NCBI GenBank assembly: GCA_014871385.1
Contig: CM026426.1
Location: forward strand, 44,502,484 to 44,566,483
Source: Ceratodon purpureus
Lineage: Eukaryota > Streptophyta > Bryopsida > Pseudoditrichales > Ditrichaceae
Length of the DNA stretch: 64,000 nucleotides
Reading direction: 5' to 3'
Positions 1 to 8,435 of this stretch are shown in pieces. The position numbers were made by a program, and so were the translations under genes. Each line of letters opens with the position of its first letter. Positions within the stretch are counted from its first letter, which is position 1. The notes under the pieces were generated by a model. It made no database searches. It was not told the origin of the DNA and saw only the letters and a program-made list of their open reading frames with translations.

Positions 1-2
1 AG

Positions 3-143
3 AACTTTTTAATAGAAAGGTTGATTAGTGAACATAATTATCCTAGGAATTTTCAAGAGGAAGAGGTTGATGAGATATTTGAAGTAGAACCTTTCACCTT
101 GAATACTTGGATAATATCTTGGTTTGATACCAATAAGAGTTAG
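3..143 (+). CDS. C-terminal tail of an unknown ORF upstream of gag
   Basis: The frame starting at base 3 is open from the window edge to a TAG at 141-143, giving 46 residues rich in Glu, Phe and Trp. It lies on the same strand as gag, about 300 bp upstream of it. I recognise no domain. It could be the end of an extra ORF in the element's leader, as known for some Ogre/Tat elements, or a chance open frame. The rest is outside the window. Confidence 0.3.
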   Translation, partial: NFLIERLISEHNYPRNFQEEEVDEIFEVEPFTLNTWIISWFDTNKS

Positions 144-173
144 TCTTTATTCTAATTAAATGGAATAAAGAAA

Positions 174-335
174 ATGGTAAAATTAGAGGAGGAACAATTA
201 AGGGAATTAGCCAAACTTGGGCGAAAAAACTACTATAGACAATTCAGAGCACCTGTAAAACAAAACAAGGTTGGGAGAATCATAAAAAACTTTCTTAAGA
301 GAAGTAGGGAAATAATAGTTAAAAGAAATAGGTAG
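174..335 (+). CDS. small basic ORF in the gypsy leader (53 aa)
   Basis: An ATG at 174 opens a 53-codon frame ending at TAG 333-335. The product is strongly basic in its second half (many Lys and Arg, few acidic residues) after an acidic, Leu-rich start. It sits between the upstream ORF tail and gag. Function is unknown. A nucleic-acid-binding leader peptide is possible, and chance is the alternative because AT-rich DNA readily gives Lys-rich frames. Confidence 0.3.
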   Translation: MVKLEEEQLRELAKLGRKNYYRQFRAPVKQNKVGRIIKNFLKRSREIIVKRNR

Positions 336-439
336 AGTGAACAACAAAATTAAGTGATCTTTTTTCTTTAAGTAAAATTGGGGATAGAAGATCATTTAGG
401 TCTAAGCTTCAATGCTTAAAGCCTAAATGGCATTTATCA

Positions 440-1687
440 ATGTCTGAGAAGGATAAAGAATTGAGAGAAAAACAAAATATTGCAAGAAATGAACGTTTGA
501 AAAAACGGATTGAAAGGAAAGAAAAACAGATCTTAACATTAGTATCTGCCAATCCTGTTTACAATTCAACACCATCCCCAGTACTTAAAGAAGAAACTAT
601 TCCCTCAAATCTTAATACCTCAACTAGCCAAGTTAGTGAAACAATTCAAAATCCACTTTCTATAGAAGAACAACACCAAAGTTCTCTAAAGAATGAGGAT
701 TCAGAATTACCAGAAGAAGGTTTGAGAAGATCGCATTATTTATGTTGTCACTCACCACCATTTAGGAGGTTAACCTGGGGATCTTCAAGTGAGGTAAACC
801 CACTTCAAATTAATTCTGAAAAGGGAAAGAAGGTAGAAGAATTAGTCACACCTTCTTCCTCAGAATTTGAGAGTTCTTTGAAGAATCCATTTACCACAGA
901 GGTTGGAGAACCTTCTAACCTCCCTGAATTCTCAACACCAAACCAAACTAATTTTGAAACTCCAAAACCTTACCTCGACGAAGCTATACAAACCTTTGTT
1001 ACAGGTATAGAGAGTTGGGTTAATGATATTGAAGATAGTACTGAGGTAGAAACCACAACCCCTATTGAAACATACATAAGAGAAATTTCATCAGAAGACA
1101 ATAGAAAAGAGTGGAATGATGAGGAAGTAGCTTATGAGGCATCTCTTCCAGAAACATTTCCAACTATACAACCTTTTACCAACCCTTATGAACCATCTAA
1201 TGATGAAAGAAATGAGGATTGGGAAGGGATAAATTGTTGGAGATTTTCATCAGGAGATTCCTCTGAGAGTAGTAGTAGTGAGAGTAGTGATACAAGGAGA
1301 GAAACAAGTGAAGAAGAATTGTTAAGACCTTCTTCTTCACCTCCTTCACGACCTCCTCCCAGACCTCCAACTCCTCATCCTAGACCTCCACCACCCCCAC
1401 CACCACTACCACCTCCACCACAGACTTTACCACCTAATATCATGGCACAACAAAGGATTTTAAACATAGCACCATATCCTATGTACCATGGATATCCAGG
1501 GTCTGATCCCGATAAACATTTGGAAAGATTTAGAGTGGTTGCACAAGCAAATCAGTTACCTGAACATTTATATCTAAGCACTTTCCCAAGCACATTGCTT
1601 GATGATGCTCATGAATGGTATGTCCAATTGCTAACCGTACCCACAAGATGGGAAGATTTAAGGAGAGCTTTTCTTGATAGGTTTTGA
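440..1687 (+). CDS. gag: gag N-terminal part (Ty3/gypsy)
   Basis: The frame begins with a highly charged Lys/Glu/Arg-rich segment, continues through a long Ser/Glu/Pro-rich linker with a proline run near residues 290-330, and reaches the gag core near residue 345 (YPMYHGYPGSDPDKHLERF), the usual plant gypsy gag start. The frame stops at TGA 1685-1687, but the same frame continues coherently with the rest of the gag fold (next ATG at 1736). The stop is therefore a single nonsense change inside gag, not the true end. A CGA-to-TGA transition would explain it. Confidence 0.85.
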   Translation: MSEKDKELREKQNIARNERLKKRIERKEKQILTLVSANPVYNSTPSPVLKEETIPSNLNTSTSQVSETIQNPLSIEEQHQSSLKNEDSELPEEGLRRSHYLCCHSPPFRRLTWGSSSEVNPLQINSEKGKKVEELVTPSSSEFESSLKNPFTTEVGEPSNLPEFSTPNQTNFETPKPYLDEAIQTFVTGIESWVNDIEDSTEVETTTPIETYIREISSEDNRKEWNDEEVAYEASLPETFPTIQPFTNPYEPSNDERNEDWEGINCWRFSSGDSSESSSSESSDTRRETSEEELLRPSSSPPSRPPPRPPTPHPRPPPPPPPLPPPPQTLPPNIMAQQRILNIAPYPMYHGYPGSDPDKHLERFRVVAQANQLPEHLYLSTFPSTLLDDAHEWYVQLLTVPTRWEDLRRAFLDRF

Positions 1688-3763
1688 CCTAGATCATTTA
1701 TACCAGGGTTAATCGACAGATTTCGAACGATAAGAATGGGTATAAATGAGGGTATAGATTCCTATTATACAAGATTTAATGCTCTTCTAAAGAGATGGAC
1801 AAATCATGGGTTAACTGATCAAGTATTAGCATGTACCTTTGTAGGAGGGGTTTGGCCTGATGAATTAAGAATTTACTTAAAGGAACGAAACCCCCAAGAC
1901 ATTGCTAGTGCTTATACACAAGCTAAAACTTGGGAAGAGGCTAGAGTAAATACTGATTTTGCACAATATGCAGAAGTATATCCACCTAGGAGAGAAGGTT
2001 ATGATCATGCTCAAGGCATGGATGCTTATGGCCGTGATCATTATCCTTATTTACCTCCAGCTAGATCACAACTACCAGTTTCGACTTATCCTTCAAATCC
2101 CACAGTCATAAATCCTCAACCCTTAGCCATTAAAGCCCCTACAGATGATATATTAATGAACAACATTACTAAATTAGAGAAAAAATTAAATGAACTATCG
2201 GTACAAATAACTCATGGGAAAGATAAACGTTCAAAACCTACAAATATGCGTACCAATATGTGGTGCACTAATTGTAATGGACATGGACATCTTTCCAATG
2301 AGTGTTCTACTCCGATAGGTGGGGAATTTAGTAATAAACCTAAATGTAGTTTTTGTGGAGGACCTCACGACGTATCTAAATGTTGGAATTTGGGGAAAGT
2401 AGGAGCTGCAGTGAGTTCGAATTTACAGGCAAACGGGACAAATAATAACAAAGCACCTTATAGTGTAACTTCAAAACGTCCGTTTACTAGACCAAATGTA
2501 GGACCACCTTATAGACCTGGAGATGGGAGTCCAAGGTGGAATGATACTTATAATGCCGCACCAATGTGGAATGGACCGCCTACTAATCCTAATACCCATA
2601 GATATGGAACTCCTGAGAAAGGAAAACACTTAGTGTGTTATAACTGTCAGGAATTAGGACATATGGCGAGAGATTGTCCAAATCCAAAGAAACAAATTGG
2701 GTATAATCCTTTATGTGGGAGGTGTAAACAAAGTGGTCATATAGCAAATAATTGTACAGCTCCAGCACTTGTAAAGAGTGTTCAATTTAGTGAAATTGAA
2801 AACTCAAGGAATGTCAATCAAATCACACAATATGAAAGAGATAAACCTCAGGAGGTTTATATAACACGTGCACAAGCCAAAAAGGCTATGGTTGAAAGTG
2901 ATCAACATAGTAGCTCTGATAGTGACTATAGAAGTAGTAGAGTGAGAAAAAACAACACACCTTCAAAAGTAGTTAAGGAGAAGGATGTTGTAAAACCTAA
3001 ACCAATATTTCCCTTAATACCTCCAAACATTCCTATAAATAGTGAGAAAACAATACCATTAGAAGAACCTAAGGAGAAGGATAAGGGTAAGCAACCAGTT
3101 GAAGAAACTACAGTATTACCTCAAGATTTACCAAATAATTTTGCTAACTTGCCTAGCACTTCAAATACATTACCTACGTTTTATAGACCACCTAAAAAGA
3201 AACTAAAAGAAACACCAACCATTCCCAAGAAAAGAAAATATAATCGTACAATGAAATTGTCAGAGGGAATGAATCCATATGATATTTTAACAAATATGGA
3301 TAAAATCCAACCTGACATTTCTTTAAGGCAATTGTTAGCAATAGCACCTAAATGTAGAGGTGAATTAAGTTCTTCGTTGGTTAGAAAAAGGAGTAAAATC
3401 GTAGATGTGCATGATATATCCTTGGACCCTGGAGCACCTACTGTGGATGTAATCATAGATGGTTCTCTAATTGAAGGAGTCCAAGTAGATAGTGGTTCTA
3501 GTGTCAACTTAATGAATGTTGACACTATGGAAGAACTAGGATTAACTCATATGACTTCCACTCCTATTATCTTAAGAATGGCAGATCAAAGTCGAGTAGT
3601 ACCATTGGGTATTTTGAGAGGAATAGTTACAACTATAGGAGGACTTAACTTTAAGATTAATTATATAATCTTTAAAGTGAGTGAATCCATATCAACATAC
3701 CCAATATTATTAGGTCGTCCATGGCTTAAATCTGCTAGAGCTAAAGATGATTGGGGAAAGTGA
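1688..3763 (+). CDS. gag C-terminal part, four zinc knuckles, and aspartic protease
   Basis: This is the same frame as the preceding gag part. It contains the end of the gag core and four CCHC knuckles: CX2CX4HX4C at about codons 2260-2300, a shortened CX2CX3HX4C one, and two more near 2635-2680 and 2715-2755. A Lys/Pro-rich linker follows, then a retropepsin-like protease with the active-site motif VDSGSSVNL near 3485-3510. The frame ends at TGA 3761-3763 in the conserved segment just after the protease (DDWGK), but reads on in frame into pol. The second stop therefore also interrupts a single gag-pol frame. Confidence 0.88.
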   Translation, partial: PRSFIPGLIDRFRTIRMGINEGIDSYYTRFNALLKRWTNHGLTDQVLACTFVGGVWPDELRIYLKERNPQDIASAYTQAKTWEEARVNTDFAQYAEVYPPRREGYDHAQGMDAYGRDHYPYLPPARSQLPVSTYPSNPTVINPQPLAIKAPTDDILMNNITKLEKKLNELSVQITHGKDKRSKPTNMRTNMWCTNCNGHGHLSNECSTPIGGEFSNKPKCSFCGGPHDVSKCWNLGKVGAAVSSNLQANGTNNNKAPYSVTSKRPFTRPNVGPPYRPGDGSPRWNDTYNAAPMWNGPPTNPNTHRYGTPEKGKHLVCYNCQELGHMARDCPNPKKQIGYNPLCGRCKQSGHIANNCTAPALVKSVQFSEIENSRNVNQITQYERDKPQEVYITRAQAKKAMVESDQHSSSDSDYRSSRVRKNNTPSKVVKEKDVVKPKPIFPLIPPNIPINSEKTIPLEEPKEKDKGKQPVEETTVLPQDLPNNFANLPSTSNTLPTFYRPPKKKLKETPTIPKKRKYNRTMKLSEGMNPYDILTNMDKIQPDISLRQLLAIAPKCRGELSSSLVRKRSKIVDVHDISLDPGAPTVDVIIDGSLIEGVQVDSGSSVNLMNVDTMEELGLTHMTSTPIILRMADQSRVVPLGILRGIVTTIGGLNFKINYIIFKVSESISTYPILLGRPWLKSARAKDDWGK

Positions 3764-6700
3764 ACATTAACTATAAAAGCAAAAGGGAAACGGGTTGTAT
3801 TACCAATGTTTCTAGTTAAATATCATGGTGAGACTCAAGAAGAAGACACAGATGTCACTTCTGAAGCCTCATATGATTCAAATAGCGAAAGTACTAAAGT
3901 AGTAGAACAGGAGAAAATGCCTGAGTTTAGATGTTTAGGGACTGGAGAATATTCCTTTCTTAATAACGAAGTAGATTCAGATGATGCTATTCTAGCATGG
4001 GAAAATTCGCCAGTACTTAATGTAACCGCCGAAATTGAGTCGGAATTAGAACCTCAATATTTTAGTGATTCTGAAGAATTAATGGAAAACATGTCTCATA
4101 TAAAAAGTAGTAATATAAGTCCTGTTAAAAGCACTTGCATTGATATGAATTTGGGAACTCCAGAGGAGCCCAAAAACATAAGACTTTATGAAGGATTAAA
4201 TCCAAATGAATATGAACAATGGTTTAAATTCTTTAAAGAATGTAAAGATGCATTTGCATGGACTTATAAAGACCTTAAAGGAATACCTCCAGAAGTCTGT
4301 CAACATAGAATTATTTTAGAATCTAATACAAAACCGGTAAGACAAAGACAATATCGTATGAACCCAAAATATTCTCTCATGGTTAAAGAGGAAATAGATA
4401 AACTACTAGAATGTAATTTTATATATCCAGTACCTTATAGTGAGTGGGTATCTCCAATTGTTGTGGTTCCTAAGAAAAACGGGAAGTTAAGGATTTGTCA
4501 GGATTTCAGAAAATTAAATAGTGTTACTAAAAAAGATTATTTCCCTTTACCCTTCACGGATGCAATCCTGGATGGTGTAGCAGGACATGAATGTTATTCT
4601 TTTTTAGATGGATTTTCTGGTTATAATCAAGTACAAATCGCCCCGGAGGATAAACCTCTAACAACTTTTACAACTGATTGGGGAACCTTTGCTTATAATG
4701 TCATGCCCTTTGGATTGTGCAATGCACCAGCTACTTTCCAGAGAGCAATGACAACAGCTTTTCAGGAATATTTAAGAAAATTTATTGAAATTTTCTTAGA
4801 TGATTTTTGTGTCTTTAGTCCTAAAGCTGAACACCAGAAATGTTTAAAGAAATGTTTTGAACAATGTGAAAAATATGGTATTTCAATAAACGCAGCCAAG
4901 TCTGAATTCGCTGTACCTTGTGGACGATTAGTGGGTCATATAGTTTCAAAAGAAGGTATAGGTGTTGATCCAGATAAAGTAGCTGCTATCAAAAAATTAG
5001 AAATACCTAAACATATGACAGAACTTAAAGGGTTTTTAGGAGCTTCTGGATATTATAGAAGATTTATCTACTTTTATGCAGAAGTAGCAGCTCCTTTAAC
5101 ACATCTAACAAAACAAACCGATACTCCTGGTGTTTGGACGGAAGAGTGCACAAAAGCATTTAATAAGCTTAAGAAACGGCTTAGTAATGCTCCCATTCTA
5201 ATACCACCAGATTGGGAGAAACCGTTTGAAGTTTATGTAGATGCATCAAATTATGCTATTGGAAGTGTTCTCAGTCAAAAGGACGCAAAAGGTCATGATC
5301 GACCTATATATTTTTCTAGTAGACAATTAAGTGCTGCTGAGAAGAATTACTCTGTAACGGAGAGAGAAGGGTTAGGAATGATATATTCAGTCCAAAAATA
5401 TAGACATTATTTATTAGGTTATAAGTTCACTTTTCATGTAGATCATGATGCACTTAAATATATGGTTAATAAACCACAATTGAGTGGGAGAATAGCTAGA
5501 TGGGTATTGTTACTTCAAGAATTTGATTTTACGATTAATGTAAGACCCGGCAAAAAACATGCCAATGCTGATTTCTTATCACGGATTAGTAAGGAAGTAA
5601 ATCCAGAATCCATAGATGATAGTTTTCCAAATGCGCATATTTTTCAAGTGGATATCATTCCAGCAGAATATGCTGATGTTATTCATTACTTGAGTACCAA
5701 TACCTTCCCTCAAGATTATACAGATAAACAAAAACAAAAATTAATATTTAAATCTCAACCATATACATTAATTGCAAAAGTTCTATATAAAAGGGGTAAA
5801 GACGGACTTTTACGGAGATGTATAAATCCAAGTGAGGTACCATTAATTCTTAAAGGTTGTCATGACGCTGCATGTGGCGGTCATTTTGCCGGGATGGTAA
5901 CTGCACATAAAGCGTTACAATCCGGATATTGGTGGCCAACACTCTTTGGGGATGCACATAGATATACTAAAAAATGTGATCCATGCCAAAGAGTTGGAAA
6001 ACCTACACCTTCAAAGGCAATGCCTTTAAATCCAATTTTAGCTCAAACGCCGTTTGAGAAATGGGGAATTGATTTTGTAGGACCTATTAAACCACCTAGT
6101 CGACATGGTCGAAATAGATACATATTAATTGCAACTGAATATGTAACTAAATGGGCAGAAGCTCAACCTACGAAAACCGATGATGCTAAAACTGTTGCCA
6201 AATTTTTATATGAAAATATTATTACAAGATTTGGATGTCCAAAAGAATTAGTAAGTGATCGGGGAACTCATTTTCTTAATAAAATAATTGAACAATTGAC
6301 TGAAAAATATTCAATTAAACATAGAAAATCTACACCATATCATCCTCGTGCTAATGGTCAGACAGAGAAAACAAACGGCATATTATGCCGGATAATTACT
6401 AAAACTGTACAGGGTTCAAATACGGATTGGGATGCAAGAGTACCAGATGCATTATGGGCTTATCGATGTGCATTTAAAGTATCTACAAAATTTACTCCAT
6501 TTCAATTAGTTTATGGTCAAGAGGCTATCTTACCAATTGAAATGGAACTCCCGTCTTTAAGGATTGCATTAGATGAACGATTAGGAGATGAAGAATCTTT
6601 AAGACATAGGCTTTATATGCTCGAAAAATTAGATGAAACAAGAGCCCAAGCATATCTTAATAATGAAGCTATTCAAAAACATCGCAAAACATATTATGAT

Positions 6701-6916
6701 AGCAAATTGGAACCCAAAGTTTTGAATCCTAATGATTTAGTATTATTATATGATAGCCGATTTCAAAAATTTCCAGGAAAATTTAGAATGCGTTGGTTTG
6801 GACCATATCGGGTATTAAAATCGTATCCCAATGGTTCAGTTGAACTTCAAGATTTTGCAGGAAAAATTCATGCCACAAGATATAATGGTTTTCGTTTGAA
6901 ACCATACATAACTTGA
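3764..6916 (+). CDS. pol: pol: reverse transcriptase, RNase H, integrase
   Basis: The frame stays open to TGA 6914-6916; its first ATG is at 3806. Domains in order: an acidic linker; RT with VVVPKKNGKLRICQDFRKLN and the catalytic FLDD box (near 4795-4805); RNase H beginning at PFEVYVDAS with its Asp/Glu/Asp residues; integrase with an HHCC zinc site (near 5855-5990); and a DDE core marked by GIDFVGPI, SDRGTHF and YHPRANGQTEKTNG. The C-terminal integrase tail carries no chromodomain. All catalytic residues I can check are present. With gag and protease this makes one frame of about 2,158 codons with two nonsense codons and no frameshift. Confidence 0.95.
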   Translation, partial: TLTIKAKGKRVVLPMFLVKYHGETQEEDTDVTSEASYDSNSESTKVVEQEKMPEFRCLGTGEYSFLNNEVDSDDAILAWENSPVLNVTAEIESELEPQYFSDSEELMENMSHIKSSNISPVKSTCIDMNLGTPEEPKNIRLYEGLNPNEYEQWFKFFKECKDAFAWTYKDLKGIPPEVCQHRIILESNTKPVRQRQYRMNPKYSLMVKEEIDKLLECNFIYPVPYSEWVSPIVVVPKKNGKLRICQDFRKLNSVTKKDYFPLPFTDAILDGVAGHECYSFLDGFSGYNQVQIAPEDKPLTTFTTDWGTFAYNVMPFGLCNAPATFQRAMTTAFQEYLRKFIEIFLDDFCVFSPKAEHQKCLKKCFEQCEKYGISINAAKSEFAVPCGRLVGHIVSKEGIGVDPDKVAAIKKLEIPKHMTELKGFLGASGYYRRFIYFYAEVAAPLTHLTKQTDTPGVWTEECTKAFNKLKKRLSNAPILIPPDWEKPFEVYVDASNYAIGSVLSQKDAKGHDRPIYFSSRQLSAAEKNYSVTEREGLGMIYSVQKYRHYLLGYKFTFHVDHDALKYMVNKPQLSGRIARWVLLLQEFDFTINVRPGKKHANADFLSRISKEVNPESIDDSFPNAHIFQVDIIPAEYADVIHYLSTNTFPQDYTDKQKQKLIFKSQPYTLIAKVLYKRGKDGLLRRCINPSEVPLILKGCHDAACGGHFAGMVTAHKALQSGYWWPTLFGDAHRYTKKCDPCQRVGKPTPSKAMPLNPILAQTPFEKWGIDFVGPIKPPSRHGRNRYILIATEYVTKWAEAQPTKTDDAKTVAKFLYENIITRFGCPKELVSDRGTHFLNKIIEQLTEKYSIKHRKSTPYHPRANGQTEKTNGILCRIITKTVQGSNTDWDARVPDALWAYRCAFKVSTKFTPFQLVYGQEAILPIEMELPSLRIALDERLGDEESLRHRLYMLEKLDETRAQAYLNNEAIQKHRKTYYDSKLEPKVLNPNDLVLLYDSRFQKFPGKFRMRWFGPYRVLKSYPNGSVELQDFAGKIHATRYNGFRLKPYIT

Positions 6917-6933
6917 GGACAAGTTCTAGATTT

Positions 6934-6943
6934 AAGAGGGGGG
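6934..6943 (+). other. polypurine tract of the gypsy element
   Basis: AAGAGGGGGG lies 18 bp after the pol stop, the usual place for the plus-strand primer next to the 3' LTR. No LTR starting with TG follows at once, so the LTR boundary stays unresolved. Confidence 0.6.
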
Positions 6944-8435
6944 CAGTAAGTATAAAAATTTAAAATTTTAAACTGTCCTACTTAAGTATTAGAAATTGTG
7001 AAATTTTGAAAAATTTAAAAAACCAGGGATCTAAAAAATTAAGTTACAAAAAGCAAAAGTTCAACAAATTTAAATTCTGAACTTGAGAAATTTTCGAAGC
7101 AAATGGGAATTACTAATTGACAAGTAGACACTAACTAAAATGATGACTAAGTAGTAATTATCAGAAAAACATAATTAGTAAGTAAAAGACGGCTGATATG
7201 ATTACTGGAAATGGGGGCTGGGAACATCATTACCACGTAGCATGGGAATGAGTGCAGAATCCCACTAACTGTCAAATAGACAAAAGAGACTGGTTGAGTC
7301 GAGTAGACAGCATCATCGTCCCCAAAGTGGAAACCAGAAACCTCAAACAAACACAGTTTCTTAGAGAATACCATCTGCGAGAGAAGTTGGTGAGGATTTT
7401 TGTCAAGTAGACAGAGTGCTACGCTGTGAGTGATCAAGGTTAGGAGTGGAGAGAGATAGTTGTCAAGTGGACACAGAGTGAGTATCGTGAGGAGATCAGA
7501 ACTGAGATGGAGTGAGATACTGAGAGAACTGAGAGAAAAAGTAGTTTAGTCGAGGGTCGCATTGTTGCATTTTGTGTAACCAAGCTGTGAGAGATACTGA
7601 GAGATCCGAGAGAGAAAGGAGTGAAATAGAGGGTTGCATTGCTACATTTTACAGCATGTGTATGTGAGAAACTGAGCGACTGAAGAAGGAGTAAGGCGTA
7701 TTTCAGTTTGCAAATCGGGAGGTGAGTTGTGTTGTTGTCGATTTCACATGTTGTTTTGTCAATTGGACAACCTGATTAGCTTTGGACAGTTGCAGATATC
7801 TTAGGTTAAATGGACACGATGTTGTTAAAAGAAGTGTTGCGATGATCTCGATGTTCGAAGTAAGTTGATATGATACCTTAGGTCAACTGGACCCAGAGTT
7901 TCTGACTGTTGCGAGTGTGTCAATTGGAAACAGTGTGACAGAAGGGGAAGACGAAGCATTGCATCTTGAGAGGCATATCTCTCGTAGTCAAGTTGACACA
8001 TTGCGGGTGAGTTTCATTGCATCCATTCTGTTGTGTCAAGTTGATTGCATGTTGTCTTCGCATCTTCTTCTTGCATGTCCAATTGAACTGTTACTTGTGA
8101 AGAATGGTGACTGTCTAGTAGACAAGGATGTTAAGAAACACAAAACACAACTTGCCGAGAGAAAGTAAGGATAAAGAACAAAAGGAACGAAACTGAAACT
8201 TGGCGCTGTGATGTATGTATGATGATTGTGAAGTAGAAAATTAGGGATAAAACTGATTGCCGAGTGGAAGAAGTGTTTTATAGTTTTAAAGTAAGGAAAG
8301 AACAAAGAAAAAATTCTCGAGAGTTCCAGTAGACAATGCCGAGAGTTTTAGGGAGAGAAATTTCAATTAGACGAAGTAAAGACTGAAGCAAACTAACTGC
8401 CGAGTGTGTAGTCTAATAGACAGAAACAAGGAACC

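Larger units (their letters stand above)
1..7100 (+). mobile_element. Ty3/gypsy retrotransposon, 5' end outside the window
   Basis: The stretch encodes gag, protease, reverse transcriptase, RNase H and integrase in the Ty3/gypsy order on one strand, followed by a purine tract. It is AT-rich compared with what follows. Neither LTR could be delimited: the 5' LTR lies upstream of base 1, and the sequence after the purine tract runs into element A without a recognisable LTR copy. There is no chromodomain after the integrase, so it is a non-chromovirus lineage. All catalytic motifs are intact, so it may be fairly recent apart from two in-frame stops. Confidence 0.93.

Noticed and set aside
1..6916. 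An endogenous pararetrovirus, because of small ORFs before gag-pol
   Set aside because: A complete HHCC-DDE integrase follows RNase H and there is no movement-protein signature, so it is a Ty3/gypsy element.
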